Source of the DNA: Nageia nagi
Taxonomy: Eukaryota; Pinophyta
NCBI GenBank assembly: GCA_050084985.1
Contig: JBITNC010000002.1
Coordinates: forward strand, 38,254,001-38,318,000
Length of the DNA stretch: 64,000 nt
Reading direction: 5' to 3'
Shown piece by piece: positions 12,591 to 26,452 of this stretch (the first letter of the stretch is position 1; each line of letters starts with the position of its first letter). Both the position numbers and the translations under genes were made by a program. Under the pieces are notes generated by a model. The model searched no databases, was not told the origin of the DNA, and saw only the letters and a program-made list of their open reading frames with translations.

Positions 12591-13506
12591 CTTCTCCATT
12601 CTCTCCTCCTATCATTCTTCACACTAAGAGCATTGCAATGCTTCAAACTAGAGTGAAGAATGCTTAAGGAGAGGCCTCAATTTATAGGAAAAAATCCCAT
12701 TTTGGATCACCCTTTTACCCAAGGGGAATTCCAATATCCAAAGGATCAGAATAGTCACATGTGGGACAAGTTTCCAAGAGTGTAAGAGAGTCCTCCTCCA
12801 CAAGAAATACAATCAAATATGAGAACTTGACATCTTGATAAGTAATACAATCTAGCCAAGGCTCAACTAGATAACCATTTAAACAAATGGTTTACAATAC
12901 ATCAATCATTAACCATAAATGGTTTTAATGTATAAGTAGTAGTAATTCAAAAATATGTTGACATGATGAGATTCCATGAGCCTGCATACTAGAAGTAAGT
13001 AACCTACAATCTCTAGGAGAAACCTGCAAGTTACAAGAAACACATAAAATAAGATTGGTTATCTATGTGTGATATATACATTCATATTTACATTAGATAA
13101 ATGAATTAAATAATACCATCCATAAATCGGTTAAATGGTACACTATAAGTTATCACAAATATGCCAAGAAAACTTATAGTCACCCATTGTATAAACAAAC
13201 ATGTGTTGATCATCATTAAAGCATATGATATAAAAACATGCACATACTAGTTCCTCGCACATGGATAACTAAACAATTATCATAATTTAATCCATCATAT
13301 GTACAAACCAAGATAAAACAAACAAGTTCATCACACATGGAGAACTAAGTATAAAAACGTACACACCAAGATAAAATAATGTGCACAAATAAGCTCCTCA
13401 CACATGTAGGACTAAGCATAAAAAGTCCACACATAAGATTAACACTATACATCCAAAAATCCTCTTGGGGTGAAGGTGATGTCACAAACATGAATTCATT
13501 AATGAT
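12590..13506 (-). repeat. Copia family C: partial 3' LTR and 3' UTR, reversed
   Basis: About 12590-12770 matches the family C LTR at 62745-63098, including a minus-strand CTATAAATTG TATA-like box near 12684. The LTR start and the purine tract are missing: near 12772 the sequence jumps straight into 3' UTR sequence found at about 63155 in the other copy, which implies a deletion. The remainder to 13506 is 3' UTR. It holds three hairpin-like repeats (about 13248-13272, 13325-13348, 13390-13415) related to those in families A and B. The left LTR limit is approximate. Confidence 0.65.
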
Positions 13507-13958
13507 TCAAACTTCACTCCCCCCTAAGGTAACTTCACTAACCTAATAGATTCCCTAAGCTTGTAGAACTAAGCCTCCAAGAGAGGTTTGGTGAATAAAT
13601 CAATGAAGTTCAAGTTCAATGGACAATATTGAAGTTGTAGAGTCCCATATAAAACTCTCCCTGATAAAATGTACTTGGATTTCAACATGCTTTGTTATCT
13701 AATGATAAATAGGATTCTTAGCTAAAGTAATAATTGATCGATTATCTAAGGAAATCTGAGTAGGACCTGATTGTTTAAACCCACTTTCCTTCGAAATATT
13801 CCTGAGCCATATAGCATCCTGGGCTACAACTGTCATAGCTCTATATTCTACCTCTATGGTAGATAGAGTGACAATAGGTTACTTCTTGAAAGACCAAAAG
13901 ATAACACCTGAACCAATGTTGAACACATAAGCTGAAGTGGATTTCACCTAGATCATCA
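13507..13958 (-). pseudogene. Copia RNase H C-terminal fragment, reversed
   Basis: The minus-strand translation follows the last roughly 150 residues of the copia polyprotein, from the Lys-Ser-Thr-Ser-Ala region of RNase H to Gly-Ser-Glu-Val and the stop at 13507-13509. Several in-frame stops are present. Similarity ends abruptly near 13958, so the rest of pol has been lost. It belongs with the family C LTR and UTR to its left. Confidence 0.8.
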
Positions 13959-13959
13959 T

Positions 13960-16474
13960 GATATTAAGAAATTATCCTAAAATATTGCTTATATATCCTC
14001 AAAATAATGAAAATCTCCTCAAATATTGCCCCAATTAAGAGGACTTATATCAAGACTTCAAGGATCATCATATCATTATTATAGACTCATTTATTTAAAA
14101 TTATCTAAAATTTTCTAAAATCATATGAAATAATTGAAATCTTTATTGATTCAATACTGGATTAAATCTCATCAAATTGAATAAGGAATCTAAATGTAAA
14201 TTTTTATTATGTGTCAAAAATTCATATCTCAAATCTAAACTATAAATCTCAAATTTCTATCTAACTCCATACATCAGTGCATAACATTTTCTATAAAAAT
14301 TGATTAAAAATTTACTTCTTAACTTAGGCAATTATCATTCATATCAAAAATAACTTACAATACCTAATTCCTCTATGCCCTATACCTAATCAAATATGAA
14401 TATAAATGTACTATATAGGATTCTAACTTAGTTTTCTATGGACCACAAGCCAAAGATAACCTACTCCTAAATTTTGAATCACCTATCCTCAACAAGTATA
14501 ATGTATTATCGTATGTCATTCTCATATTAGTGCCTTCAAACTCACATATTTCAAGGTTCCCTGTCAAGATGTTAGACCTATATTGTGATATCACAAAATA
14601 AGGAATGTAGTAAGCATTGAAGGATCAAATCCAAACTTGATAGGTGGTATTGAAGAATACTACACATATATTGTTTGAGTTCTCTATCAAGGTCCATATT
14701 GTGATTTACATAACATCCTTCCTCCATTTATAGATGAAGTTCCATCGTCGACCAAGAAACCTTGGCTAATGCTCCTTAGATCTACCATCAAAGTAATAAA
14801 AAAGTAGTGAAATACTCTTAATTTAAGAAATAATCCTCAAATATGAATCTCAATATAATTTATGAAGATATTATTTCATTGTCCTTCATATGCATATGCA
14901 TTACTTCTTTATATTGGATAATTATTATAATATTTGTTCATATAATGATAAGGGTTTTCAAATAATACATTCTTAAAACATGGTGGCTTGTTGTTTGAAA
15001 AATACATCATTTTCAAACTTTTTTTTTAAAATTACCTTCACATGATTTTATTTATTATTATGTTGAGTTTACATTTCCATAAGCTCTTCATTTACATATT
15101 TACATTTAGGGACTAGTTCACTGTCTTTCTTTTCATGATGCAATGAAATAAATTAGTACATAAAGAAACATAACATAATAATATATATTTATTCACATAT
15201 AAATTAGTTAGCATTATTATTGATTTCAAATAATAATGATAACATACATTATATAACAATAAGACATGCAAAAATACATATCTCTATTAAGAAATCAATA
15301 ATTATAACTAATTTGAAAGGATAAAATATCCAATAACTACTTCAAAAGGGCAAGTTTTTAAATATGAGCCTATATAGGGTGAGTGAAAAATATGTTATTC
15401 ATTGATGATCATTTTATTCACAATACTAACTACTTATGAATTTATAGATCACTAACATTAATACATATACTCAAAGCTAATTTTATTATTATCAATCATA
15501 TCTTAAGAGACTAAGCCAACTAATTATAAGATAAATAACATTGATTGATCACGATTATTACATTCCCTCGATATTTAAACATATTTATACTTGAAGCTAT
15601 AAATTTTATTAGAATATCATTTGGTTACTATGTGGCATTATCATTGTTAAGTTTTTTAACTTGATGAGAGCTTGTGCATCTATCCTTACTTTAGGGTCAT
15701 TTCTCTTTCCTATAATAATATATAAATGTTTGAAAATATACTTGATATGCTTTGCATTAGAAAAACAAATGTAATGGTTCATGTAGATTTACTTAGTTGA
15801 TTTGTGGCAAAATATATCAATACTATTTCTCTACTAAAATACCCCCCTATGAAGAACTCCATGGGAAAAAATCCCCTACACCAATTAACCATATGCTCAG
15901 AGAATTAAACATAAATGAAGTGGGCAATATATTGAACATCAATAATAAATTATTGTCTCACTCAAGAGGATTATCCATTAAGTTTTGAATCACATGAAAT
16001 AATTGTAACAATATAAAACTAAAAAAAGTTTTCAAGAAGATGATTTGGTATTCCTTCACCTTTAACCTTACAAGTAAGAAATATTAAAAGCAATAACTAA
16101 TAAAATGTGGATACAAAAAATTAATGAACAATACAAATTACATAAGAGAATCTAATAAATGATAAATTGAATAGAACAACCAACATCTTCATGAATTTAT
16201 GTATAATTTAATATTTCTTTCTTGAATATGTACTTGAGAAAAAGCTCAAGTATAAATAAAGCTATCAAAGTTTGATGAAGAAGGAGAGAACAAAATTAAA
16301 CTAAAAGCTAATTTAGAGGAACACTCAAAGAAGTTACAAAATTAAGAGATCAAGGAATTAATAATAAAATAGGACTTTTAAGACAAATATACAACATAGG
16401 AGTAAAAAACTATACTAAAGAACTTTTCATGATTGAAATCATTAAGGATAAATATTTTTTTATGGGGGAGGCAT
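13960..16474. other. AT-rich DNA, no gene recognised
   Basis: No conserved protein or RNA is visible. The tract ends at a purine run (GGGGGAGG at 16464-16472) before a TGTTATGACCCC start, so part of it may be the internal region of a very decayed gypsy element. I cannot read any gag or pol motif in it. The 63-codon open stretch at 15797-15988 matches nothing I know. Confidence 0.35.
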
Positions 16475-16700
16475 GTTATGACCCCATATAACTATATAAT
16501 TAACCTTGTTATCATTGTGAGTCAATTATATATCATAGATATTAATGTCGTAAATATGTTTATATATAAATAGTAGCATGGGTTAGAACAACAATAATCA
16601 TATAATCATTTATGTAATTTTATATGTTTGTAGACTTGAGAAGTTAACCCCTCAAAATGTCAATATCTTTTTGTATCTCTTGTTGATAATTCACTATAAA
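16475..16700 (+). repeat. Possible Ty3/gypsy-type 3' LTR start
   Basis: A purine tract is followed directly by TGTTATGACCCC, a typical gypsy LTR start. About 85 bases on, TATATATAAATAG (about 16560) could be its TATA box. No second copy, primer site or right end was found, so the right limit here is arbitrary. Confidence 0.35.
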
Positions 16701-19511
16701 CTTATATTACTCATTATTTTGGATTTAAAAATCATACATTTTATTTATTTTTTAATTGATCTTGTATATAATTATCTATTACAATTTATTACTTTGATTA
16801 TTAAAATTATGAAATTCATATGTTACTTGTGTTATTTGTACTACTTTAATCATAATAATCAAAGTATGAAAAATATAAAAGTAAGGGATATTATATTAAA
16901 CATAAATTTTCAAAAGTGGTAGTTATTCTGAGGAAGAATCATTACCAATTTTTATACTTATACAATGATATCTATATCTCACACCTATTGTTAGGTAATG
17001 AAAATATAATATTAAAGTTGAATATAAAACCTATTAAGAGGTGCATCTCTAAATTGAACTTGAATTTGCATGTGACTGAAGAGAAGGATATTTATGATAT
17101 ATAAAAATTATACATCTAATCAAAGAAACAAAATGGACATCAAAGAACAATGGTAGTATATGTGCGTGTAGGGACCTCAAGGTCTTAAATTAGGCTCATG
17201 TCAATAATTACTTTCTTAAGTCATTAGAAACGAGATATTGAAAATATTTGTTAAATAAGGAGTTTACACTTTTATAAATAGATTTTTAAGTTATCATCAA
17301 GAATGGATTATGTAAGAATATAATATGAAGGTCACTTTTATCACTAATTGGAGGTGTTTTATGTATAGTGACATGCTAATTAGATTGAATAACATACCAA
17401 CTATATATATATTTTTTAAAATTTAGGCCTTTAAGGATTACATTCTTTAGTTTACGTTATTTTATCTTAATTATTATATTATATTTTGATTCCTAAAGGA
17501 TCATGCTACTATGCATCTAATGTATAAGTAATATAAAAATATTCCCTTGAAGGAGTATATTTTTATTGTATTGCATGACATATTGTTGGGTCATATCATC
17601 TATAAAGAATTTTTACTCATTGATCTTATAAAAGTTGACATCATTATACAATTGTGTCCATAAAATGATGTTAAATAGATAAGATAATTTTAGGGCATAT
17701 TGGTTATTATTATAATTTTATCAATGATTTTCCAAGATCATTAAACTTAGAATGTAATTACTAAAGAAGTTAAATGCATATTAAAGTGTTAGGAAGCATT
17801 TTATATTCTAAAGAAAAATGTATCGAATTGAATCTTATAATTTTAATTTTTTTGAACTAATGTTGATTGATCAAAGATTATGATTAATGTTAATATCCTA
17901 GTCCAATTTATAGAAGGTAACATCAATCACTATGTTCACTTTTTCAATTGAAATTGCTTAAAATAGAAAAGAAATTGTATATACATGTATAGATATTTTA
18001 ATTGTATTTACTATCCATTCCATATTTTTATGGATAATCTTGCATTGAATTATTTAGTCAATGACCTAATTTTAGATGGGAGAATACATCAATGACTACT
18101 ATTTATTTTAAGTATTATAGTTTGTAGTTATGAATAAATTGGGATGATACCATATAGATTCTAATAACCTTTTGTGGAACAAGAATGGAGATACTCTCAA
18201 GCCTGTTGATGATGGCCTATTATATATAAAACTCTTTTAGTTGTTCATTGTTATTGATGGGTTTGATAATATTACACTTCTTATAATAATGGAATAATTG
18301 CTTGAGGGGTTGATGAAGTGATAAAAGAAACATCAGTATTCACTAAAGCACATAATTCATCAAATAAAAATACAAGTTGAACCTTAATATGATCCTATTA
18401 TGTGTTGATAACCTATTATGAAGGTAGATGTTATATTTATGAAAAAATTATCCAAAAGATTTTAAAATATGGATTATATTATCCTATAATACTCAAGGAT
18501 ATAAAGTGTTCACCAACAAGTATAATATTTATGAAAGGGATGGAATTCCAATAAAAAAGATAATATATCTTTGGTATCCAAATTTTTCAAATAACCATTT
18601 GAAAATTAAGTACCTTATCAATTTCATAGTGTTGATTAATTATCTAGCATGACAAATAGGAATTAGTTTTATAATCATCACTACCAACTACTAAATAAGA
18701 TGAGCTAAATCCATAATAATTAAAGATTATATACCATAAAGAGTAATATGATTAGATATATAAGAAAGTAATCATTAGGTTTTGATATTATATTTGTAAA
18801 ATAATAATTAGCATAAGCATTTCATTTAAAAAAAAAAAATGTTTGTAAGTGAATAATATAGTTTTTAAGCTTATTCCTTGATGTTTGTAAATGTTTAAGC
18901 TACTTGTATCTCCATTATTCTATTGTTTTATCATTTTCTAGTTAGACTTTGTTAATCATTAAGATTTTATTTATTTATGTTAGGTAAATTTTATATTTTA
19001 AATATAATATGTATTATGTAAAGAATTATCGCATTAAAGAAGGACAAAAAAAAGAATCTAAATAAGCATATATTGGCTTTATGACTAATAATAAAGCTCT
19101 AAATGATGACCATCCAAGATATTATCATGGATATGATCAACATTATGGTTGAATGTGGAATTTCTAATGATTCCCCCTCCTTGGATGGTGCATCAAAGTT
19201 ATGTTATTTTCTCTTGGTCAATTTTGTTATCCTAAAATGTATCCATCCATCCACCCTACAATATTAAATCATCTTTTAATAATTTGTAGTAGTTTTTATC
19301 CCAATCTGCAATGCCATGCATGCTTCCATAAATATTGATTTTCATTCCTATTCATGAATTTAAGATCAAGAAATAAATAATTGAAATTAAACTATTCGTG
19401 GTGCTAAAGTCTCAAATTCTTAATCATTTTTTCAACTGCTTCTTTCTCAATATTAACATGGTTTTATTTATTTAAACAATCATGTAAACATACACATGAG
19501 TGGATCTTAAT
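16700..19511. other. AT-rich DNA, no gene recognised
   Basis: No coding, RNA or repeat feature that I can support. The short open frames are what AT-rich random sequence gives. Confidence 0.4.
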
Positions 19512-19880
19512 AATGAATAGATTTAATATTAATGAAGATTATAAAAAATCTTAGTTATCGATGGCATATCTATGAAATGCTACTAAAGAATAAAATTAGA
19601 TATTTGAATTTGTAAACAATGTATTAAAGACTAGTAATAAAGCTTTAGATGATGAGCACCCATGGCATCATCATCATCATGGAAGTTACAAATTTCCTAA
19701 TGAATAGATTCAATATTCATGAAGATTACAATAAATCTTAATTATCAATGGAATATCTATGAAATGTTATTAAATAAGAAAATTAAATATTTGAATCTAT
19801 AAATAATGTGTTAAAAACTAGTAATAAAGCTTTAGATAATGAGTACCCTTGGCATCATCATGGAAGTTACAAATTTGTCT
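19512..19880 (+). repeat. Tandem duplication, two units of about 185 bp
   Basis: Unit 1 (19512-19698) and unit 2 (19699-19880) both start AATGAATAGATT and end GGAAGTTACAAATTT. They share most bases and differ in the number of ATC triplets. A further partial, more diverged copy of the unit's right part lies near 19080-19140. The function is unknown. Confidence 0.75.
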
Positions 19881-20448
19881 GATCATTTGATATTCATCAA
19901 TGCTAGTAATAAATACTTAAATAATCCTAATATCTTATAATATTTAAATTTGGATATTATGTAAGATACATCTTTCTCACATTTATTAATGATGATTGAG
20001 GAGATACCTATATGACATTCCTTACTTAGACAATATATCAAAATTGTAGATATTTATTCTCAATCAATTTATCAATGATGTTATAGATCAATATAATCTT
20101 GTATTTCTCAATGAAGATATTTTTTTATAGACTACTCCTCTTAAGGAATGAAAATGCAAATTTTCAAGAGGAATGCAATAAAATTTAGTTGTCGATGGAG
20201 GATTTATGCAGGGCTACTAAAATAGATAAATACAACAAAGATATATAGGTTGATAGAATCATGGATCAAACAATTATTTTTTTGCTAGCTCTTGGATGTA
20301 AATATCTTACCAAATTAATAGATAAATCAAAATATTGTATGTGCATTCTATCTCAGTCACGAGCTTATAAAGATGACTCATTACAACCAATGTTAATATG
20401 TCATCAAGATGTATCACAATAGTAAAATGAACACTTCTAATGATAATT

Positions 20449-20575
20449 TGAGTAATATCAATAGTTTTATCATCATCATCATCATGTCCATGTTGAAATA
20501 TTGCATAATAGAAGTGATAAATATTTGAATAATATCAATAGTTTTATCATCATCATCATCGTCATCATGTCCATG
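20449..20575 (+). repeat. Two copies of an ATC-microsatellite block
   Basis: The sequence AATATCAATAGTTTTATC followed by (ATC)n and GTCCATGTT occurs at about 20453-20495 and again at about 20531-20575, with different triplet counts. It is a small tandem duplication around a triplet microsatellite. Confidence 0.75.
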
Positions 20576-21596
20576 TTCACATATTTATCAAGAATATCAT
20601 TCTAGTTGATGCAAGATTTGGCTTTCGTAAACATATATGAATTATTAATATAATTTATTTTATTTTATCTATAATTATTATTTTTAATTCAAACATGTAT
20701 TGAAAGTTTAAAATCTATCCCATCAATTCTCCCACCAACACAAATAATAATGTAGACTTGTATGGGACACTCCACACAAACTTCTTGATAAAGTCTATGA
20801 GTTGGAATCTATCATGAATACTTTCTTAAAAAGCCACTTCATTATCATTTTAATTTTTTCTCTATATCCAAGACCTGTTAAGTTGCTCACATGGTATTAT
20901 GAAAATGCATCCCCTTCATAAATACTTGAGAAGGGTAAGTTCATGCTCTCCATGGGAGATGCATACTTTTTTTTACTACCCTCATGTAGACAATGCCATT
21001 TCTTACATAAATAAATTTTATCATGAATGTAGGTTTATATAAATTAGAAATATTTACAAACCCTTTCATATTATTAAAATGAGATCACTCAATCAAATAT
21101 TTCACATATAATTTCAACTCATATTAGGGGAGTTGAAGAGAAAGTGGGTATGAAAACTCACCAATGTTGAAAAAGAAATCCAAGTTCAAAACTCTCTCCC
21201 CTCACATGTTGGTGACATGCTCCAAGTCCAATTGAAGATTTCTTGCTAACATGGAAGGGATCATGTGTAAATCTCAAATGCCTTTCACAGAAGTGAATCC
21301 CTTAGATACAAAATCTAATTCTAAAATATAAATTTGCATATATATCACATATAATAGATAATCTTTTTTTCTTTACTTTAATATCAATTAAAGATAACTA
21401 AAAGAAACCAAATATTTTAATTAATCTAACATTGATATAATCACTAAATAGTGTTATAGATATGATTCAATATAATTATAAAACTACATTAACCCATTTA
21501 TATAAAAAATAAAGATATTATTAATTTTATCATAACACATATCATCATTATATTTAAATTACCTTCTATAATTAAAGGTAAATTATATAATGTGTA
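20576..21596. other. AT-rich DNA, no gene recognised
   Basis: I see no coding region, RNA gene or named repeat. Confidence 0.4.
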
Positions 21597-21770
21597 TGGA
21601 GTAAAGGTAAAGGTAAATTATATTGATTTATAAGACAAACAACTTGCAATATGCTATTACATAACATGTATATCTCGTACTAAGAATGGAACATAGAACA
21701 CAGATCATAACAAGATCAACACATGACCAACTCAACCAACAATCGAGACATTAAAACTAATATATGATAC
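21597..21770 (-). repeat. Dispersed repeat, probable LINE 3' end (copy 1)
   Basis: It matches 26453-26625 over about 170 bp with many substitutions. On the minus strand both copies end in a sequence of the type ATATAATTTACCTTTACC. This resembles the terminus that follows the LINE-like coding relic at 63214-64000. I infer that they are 5'-truncated LINE copies, but no coding part remains here to prove it. Confidence 0.5.
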
Positions 21771-21900
21771 ATTCATGATAGTATATTATTTAAATTTGTT
21801 AAGTTTTAATTTAAGGCTAAATAAATTATAGTTGATTTTAAATGTTTCTTTACAAGCTACTATCAAGTAAATTTTATACAAACACATCAATTTAAGCAAG

Positions 21901-21972
21901 GGATCCGTGGCGCAATGGTAGCGCGTCTGACTCCAGATCAGAAGGTTGCGTGTTCGATTCACGTCGGGTTCA
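21901..21972 (+). tRNA. tRNA-Trp (anticodon CCA)
   Basis: The sequence forms a full cloverleaf: a 7-bp acceptor stem (GGATCCG with CGGGTTC), a D arm around TGGCGCAATGGTAGC, an anticodon stem TCTGA/TCAGA enclosing the loop CTCCAGA with anticodon CCA, and a T arm with the B-box GTTCGATTC. The 72 bases include the discriminator A. No intron is present. A run of five T at 21980-21984 is a suitable RNA polymerase III terminator. It matches the plant nuclear tRNA-Trp I know from other species almost base for base, so it is probably functional. It faces tRNA-Ala tail to tail, with 64 bases between them. Confidence 0.95.
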
Positions 21973-22036
21973 ACATGTATTTTTAATATTTTTCTCGAAA
22001 ATCTATTCGACATAAAAAATAATTAAAAGATTAAGT

Positions 22037-22109
22037 TGGAGATGCGGGGTATCGATCCCCGTACCTCTCGCATGCTAAGCGAGCGCTCTACCATCTGAGC
22101 TACATCCCC
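22037..22109 (-). tRNA. tRNA-Ala (anticodon AGC)
   Basis: Read on the minus strand it folds as a cloverleaf: acceptor GGGGATG with CATCTCC, D arm with AGCTCAGATGGTAGAGC, anticodon stem CTCGC/GCGAG around TTAGCAT (anticodon AGC), and T arm with GATCGATAC. The 73 bases include the discriminator A. T runs downstream on the minus strand (complementary to 22025-22028 and 22014-22019) can end transcription. It is a standard plant nuclear tRNA-Ala and probably functional. Confidence 0.95.
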
Positions 22110-25100
22110 GTTATGTTCTTAAGGCTACATATACTTACCTATTAAACAAATCTATACTTTAATATACTACCAATTGCAACTTCATACAATGGGGACGCGG
22201 AGTGCTAATTTTTTTTATTTTTATTTTTAAGTGGTTTATCTTTTTGAAGTACAAACTTTTGCCTGATTAATAAAATGTATCTAAAATGAAAATTATATTT
22301 TTATAATATTATAATCTGTAATTTTTTTTGAATGAAATATAATCTGTAATTTTTATAACAGAAAGTGATTTGTAAGTTGTAAATAATTAGTGAATTTGGT
22401 TTTGTGTGTTTAGACAAAGTTGAAATACATTTTAAATCGGAGTAGCATGAAAAAAAGAGCATTTAGACAATCTTATTGCTGAAATTTAGTTCAAGTACAA
22501 AGGCGAAGCTTAGTTTTCTTCATCAATTACGAATAATGCAAAGCAGTTTAAAATAAGTTAATTATTTTTATCCTGTCAAATAAATATACATCAAATTATT
22601 CAGTAGTAACAAAAGAGGACTTAGGAATATCAAAGCAGAGGCATAAATAGTTCTATAATTGTCCTCCATTAGTGGTGAGTTTCTTTTTACAATATTTAAT
22701 TTTCTATGATGGCAAGAGTGATGTCTCTTAATGTTTTTGTATGGCAGATGCAAAACCTTAATGAAAGCTAAAAAAATAAGTGAACAAACATTTTGGATTT
22801 CCTATTATCAAACTATATATGACTGGAATGGGTGACAAACCACCAGCGTACAAGCTTTATGCAGTAGTAGTTTATTTAAATATGATAAATGCTTCTTTTT
22901 CTTTTTTCTGGGCATTACATATGCTATGTGAAGAATTTAAAGGGGCCTGGTACAAGATCAATGATTGCAAGGTATGTCTCCCTTTGACGACGTGTCAATC
23001 AAGTACTCATGTTATATGTGAAAAATAATTTTGTATTTTATTTTCTATATAGATGGTTATTCAATTATACTGAAGGGTATTTATCATATATTGGAATGCT
23101 TCAAGCCTTCATCGTATTGAAACTTGAAAGTAAATGAGTTCAAAATCGTTATGCTCTTATGCTTTTTATTATAAACTTTTAGTATTTGATGTTATTCTAC
23201 AATAGAAATCCAGAAAAAAAAGGCATATTGTGTGATTTTTTTTGACTGAGTGATTAATTGGTGGTTCTTTATTAATGGGTTAGCCTGTTCCTCCATGCCA
23301 GTAGATGCTTTGAGTTTGGAAAATGCATCCAGTTCATTTTTTTTTTGCGTTGAATGAAAAGTTAAGTGGTTCAATACACTTATATAGGGCGATTTTAAGC
23401 AAATGTAGCAAAATACAGGATGACAATTGTGCCATAAATAAAATTGTGATAGGTGTGTTAACCCATGTAACTATTCAAGAATTAACACAGCAGTTGAAAT
23501 ACAATTTCTGAAATCTCAATCACAATTTCTGAATTAATAGAGACAAATTATTGCAACCTACAATTTCTGAAAATTTACCTTTTCAACTTGTTTATTGTTG
23601 AAACATTTAGACTTAATACATCTATTTGTATTTATATTTTGATTTTGATTTTTTATTTGTACAATGCACTCCCAAACACAACCAAACTGATTTGTATTAA
23701 ACATGACAGTGATATTATGAGCAAATAAGAGAGGCTGACTTTTCTGTCGCTACAAAATATGAGTATATCAAGAAAGAAGATAACATGCATGTATGATTTT
23801 CCATTCCAACAAGAGAAACATATTTGGCAGAAGTAGATGCAGATGCCTATCACATGATATTGTGTCAGATTTGATTTGTTCATGATATCCAACAAGAAAT
23901 ATATTGTACCTGAATATCTACTTCTCTTCAGTTTCATTACATTTGGTATCTATAGGGAGACAACACCAATAAATCACTTTTCAACTTTACAATCAGCTTC
24001 TTGATAACTTGTTGGGAGCAATCAACAACTGAGGTTAAACAAGCTCTTCAAAAGCAGTCCACAACAATTGCAGGCCAAATGAAATTAGATAAACTTTTGT
24101 TGACAATATCAGATACAGAGGCTTTAGAGGCTGACTTTACGATTGCAAGGAAATATGAGTAGATCAAAAAACAAGATAAGATGCATGCATGATTGTGCAT
24201 TAAAGAATGGAAACATTTCCAAGAGAAGTAGATGTGGATGCCTATCACATGATATGGTTTCATATTTGAATCATGCAAGACTTCCAGCAAGGAATATATG
24301 CACCCTACTATCTTGGCCCCTGAAAATGATGTAAAACCATCAAAATCTTAACAAATTCACCACATGAAGATCTGAAAAATCACCACAAAATCTCAACATA
24401 AACTTAAATGGATATTTTTACCAGGCAAATAAGAAATTCAGATCTCTCAACTTTGCATAGAGAATAGTAGCAGCATGTTTGGATAAATTTTGAACCATTG
24501 GACCCAATTCTCACTCATTAAAACAATTAGATACTGTAAGGGCTCAAACACAAACTTTCTGAAATGTGAGTAACAGATTACCAATTAACACAACAGGTGA
24601 AAGACAATTTCTGAAATGCCAATCAGAATTTCTCAATTAACAGAGACAAATTATTGCAACGTACAAACTTCCAAGCAGATAAAATTAGAAGCATGCAATT
24701 GAGTTTAGAAATGTTATTATGAGAATTCAACGCTACAACAGAATACACAACCAATGGTAGTACATAGACTAGACTCCTGAGTAACTGGAATAATGCCTGT
24801 CATAATAGAAATAAATAGACACAATAGGAACAACATACAATAATTAATTATATGCAACAGGGGAGCAAAAGAAATGAGGACATCAATATTTGATGTCATA
24901 CCAGAAGCAGGTGCATGTGAATGATAAGTTAACTGGTTCAATAGACTGGTACTAGTTTACTGTGCGTAAATGTGGTACTATATCAAAATGACTGGACAAT
25001 GCGTTATGTTGCGTATTGTGAGAAACAGATAATATGAAATTTACAACTTCATGAATTGCAGAGATATTCACATTTAAGTATAACACACGGGTATTTCCAT

Positions 25101-26452
25101 TGTAGCATCTGAAACATTCATAGATGAGTCAAAATACATCATGTAATAAATTGTTGACAAAACTAAGCAGGGAAAGACGAAAATGGCTAAATAAAATGAC
25201 AATTGCTAGAAAATACAAATATATATATATATATATATATAAAACCTCATTAGTTGATGTTGAAATTCTACATATCATTTGATTAAGTGCATGGCCTATA
25301 AAAGAATAACTCGTAAGGTTAATATCATGAACGCAATGTGTATTATCATTTTGTTAATATGTTCTTCCTTCATTTTGGAGCCTTATTTTGTCATTACTTG
25401 CATTTTATTGAGCTGGGTTGTGTAACAACTATCGAGCCTCTGTGCAGGGCTCAGGTAACCAGTGAGAAACTAAAAATCTGGACTGATTTCATTTAACATA
25501 CTTGGCAACACCTTTTGAAGCATCTGAAAATGATCTTGGAAGTGCATACAAATAGGTACTGTAAGTTCCGATGAGTCTTCACTCAGAGATGTTTTTGAAA
25601 CATGAAAACATAGAGGCTGCTGGAGTTTCCACACAAGTAGTTAAACAAACATGTCAAGAAAGAAATTTGTCATACATAACCTTTAGGGCTGGAATTTCAA
25701 AAAATAACTAGCTGTCAACATAAATTTTTATTACCTTGATACGGTTTAAAATTTTAGTTGCCTTGGATAATTTTATTTTATTTAAAAATAAATAAATTAT
25801 GTATATATTTATTTTTTTAAATATATATTTTATATAAAATTTATTGGATTTTTTTAATTATTTTAATTAGTTCAAAAAATAATATATGGTTAAAATAAAA
25901 TAATATTTCTCAAATTTGTAATGTTTTGCATTATAAAGCTTTCACATATTCCTTCTTTGATATTGCTAAGAAATCTACTTATACTTAATGCTATTTTCAA
26001 CCTATAACAAAAATTCTACAACTCCATAAAATTCATAAGAGTGAGGAAAAACTATTGACTTAAACTTAAAGTGAAAATTAAAGTAAGTGCTCATTGAAAG
26101 TTATTGATAAATATTGAAGAATACAACATTGACAAAAATCTCATTTAGAATGCAATATTGGGTACTTTGAATATCAACGGGAACAAAAAACCTATGAAAA
26201 AGTTTGATTTTTTTGTACAATCCAAGTATGCTAGAGATTAGTAATTGAATGATCAATTTATCCTCTTGTTGGTTGAAAAAAGTTGAAATAAGATTCTCTT
26301 ACGATGTCTCTGTTCGCTCTTTTTGAAACTTATACCTTATATATATATATACATATATCTCAAACTTTAGTTTAGAGTTGCACAATATTTTTATCATATA
26401 GAGTTGCACAATATTTTTATCACATAAGTCTCTCATATATTTTTCAACTTTT
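22110..26452. other. Intergenic DNA, no gene recognised
   Basis: I see no recognisable protein or RNA gene. The open stretch at 22780-23028 (82 codons) has no family I know. A (TA)n microsatellite lies at 25218-25241. The diverged duplication at 23486-24665 is listed separately. The tract is less AT-rich than its surroundings in places, and single-copy sequence is possible. Confidence 0.4.
23486..24665 (+). repeat. Diverged local duplication in a-b-b-a order
   Basis: Block b occurs at 23701-23925 and 24084-24310; both contain GAGGCTGACTTT and CCTATCACATGATAT in the same orientation and spacing. Block a occurs at 23486-23570 and 24593-24665; both contain ACAATTTCTGAAAT and GAGACAAATTATTGCAAC. 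All four are direct. They could be parts of a duplicated element or of a decayed gene, and I recognise no product. Confidence 0.65.

Noticed and set aside
21786-22013. 75-codon minus-strand open frame overlapping the tRNA-Trp
   Set aside because: Its protein-like part is the antisense of the tRNA gene; no other support.
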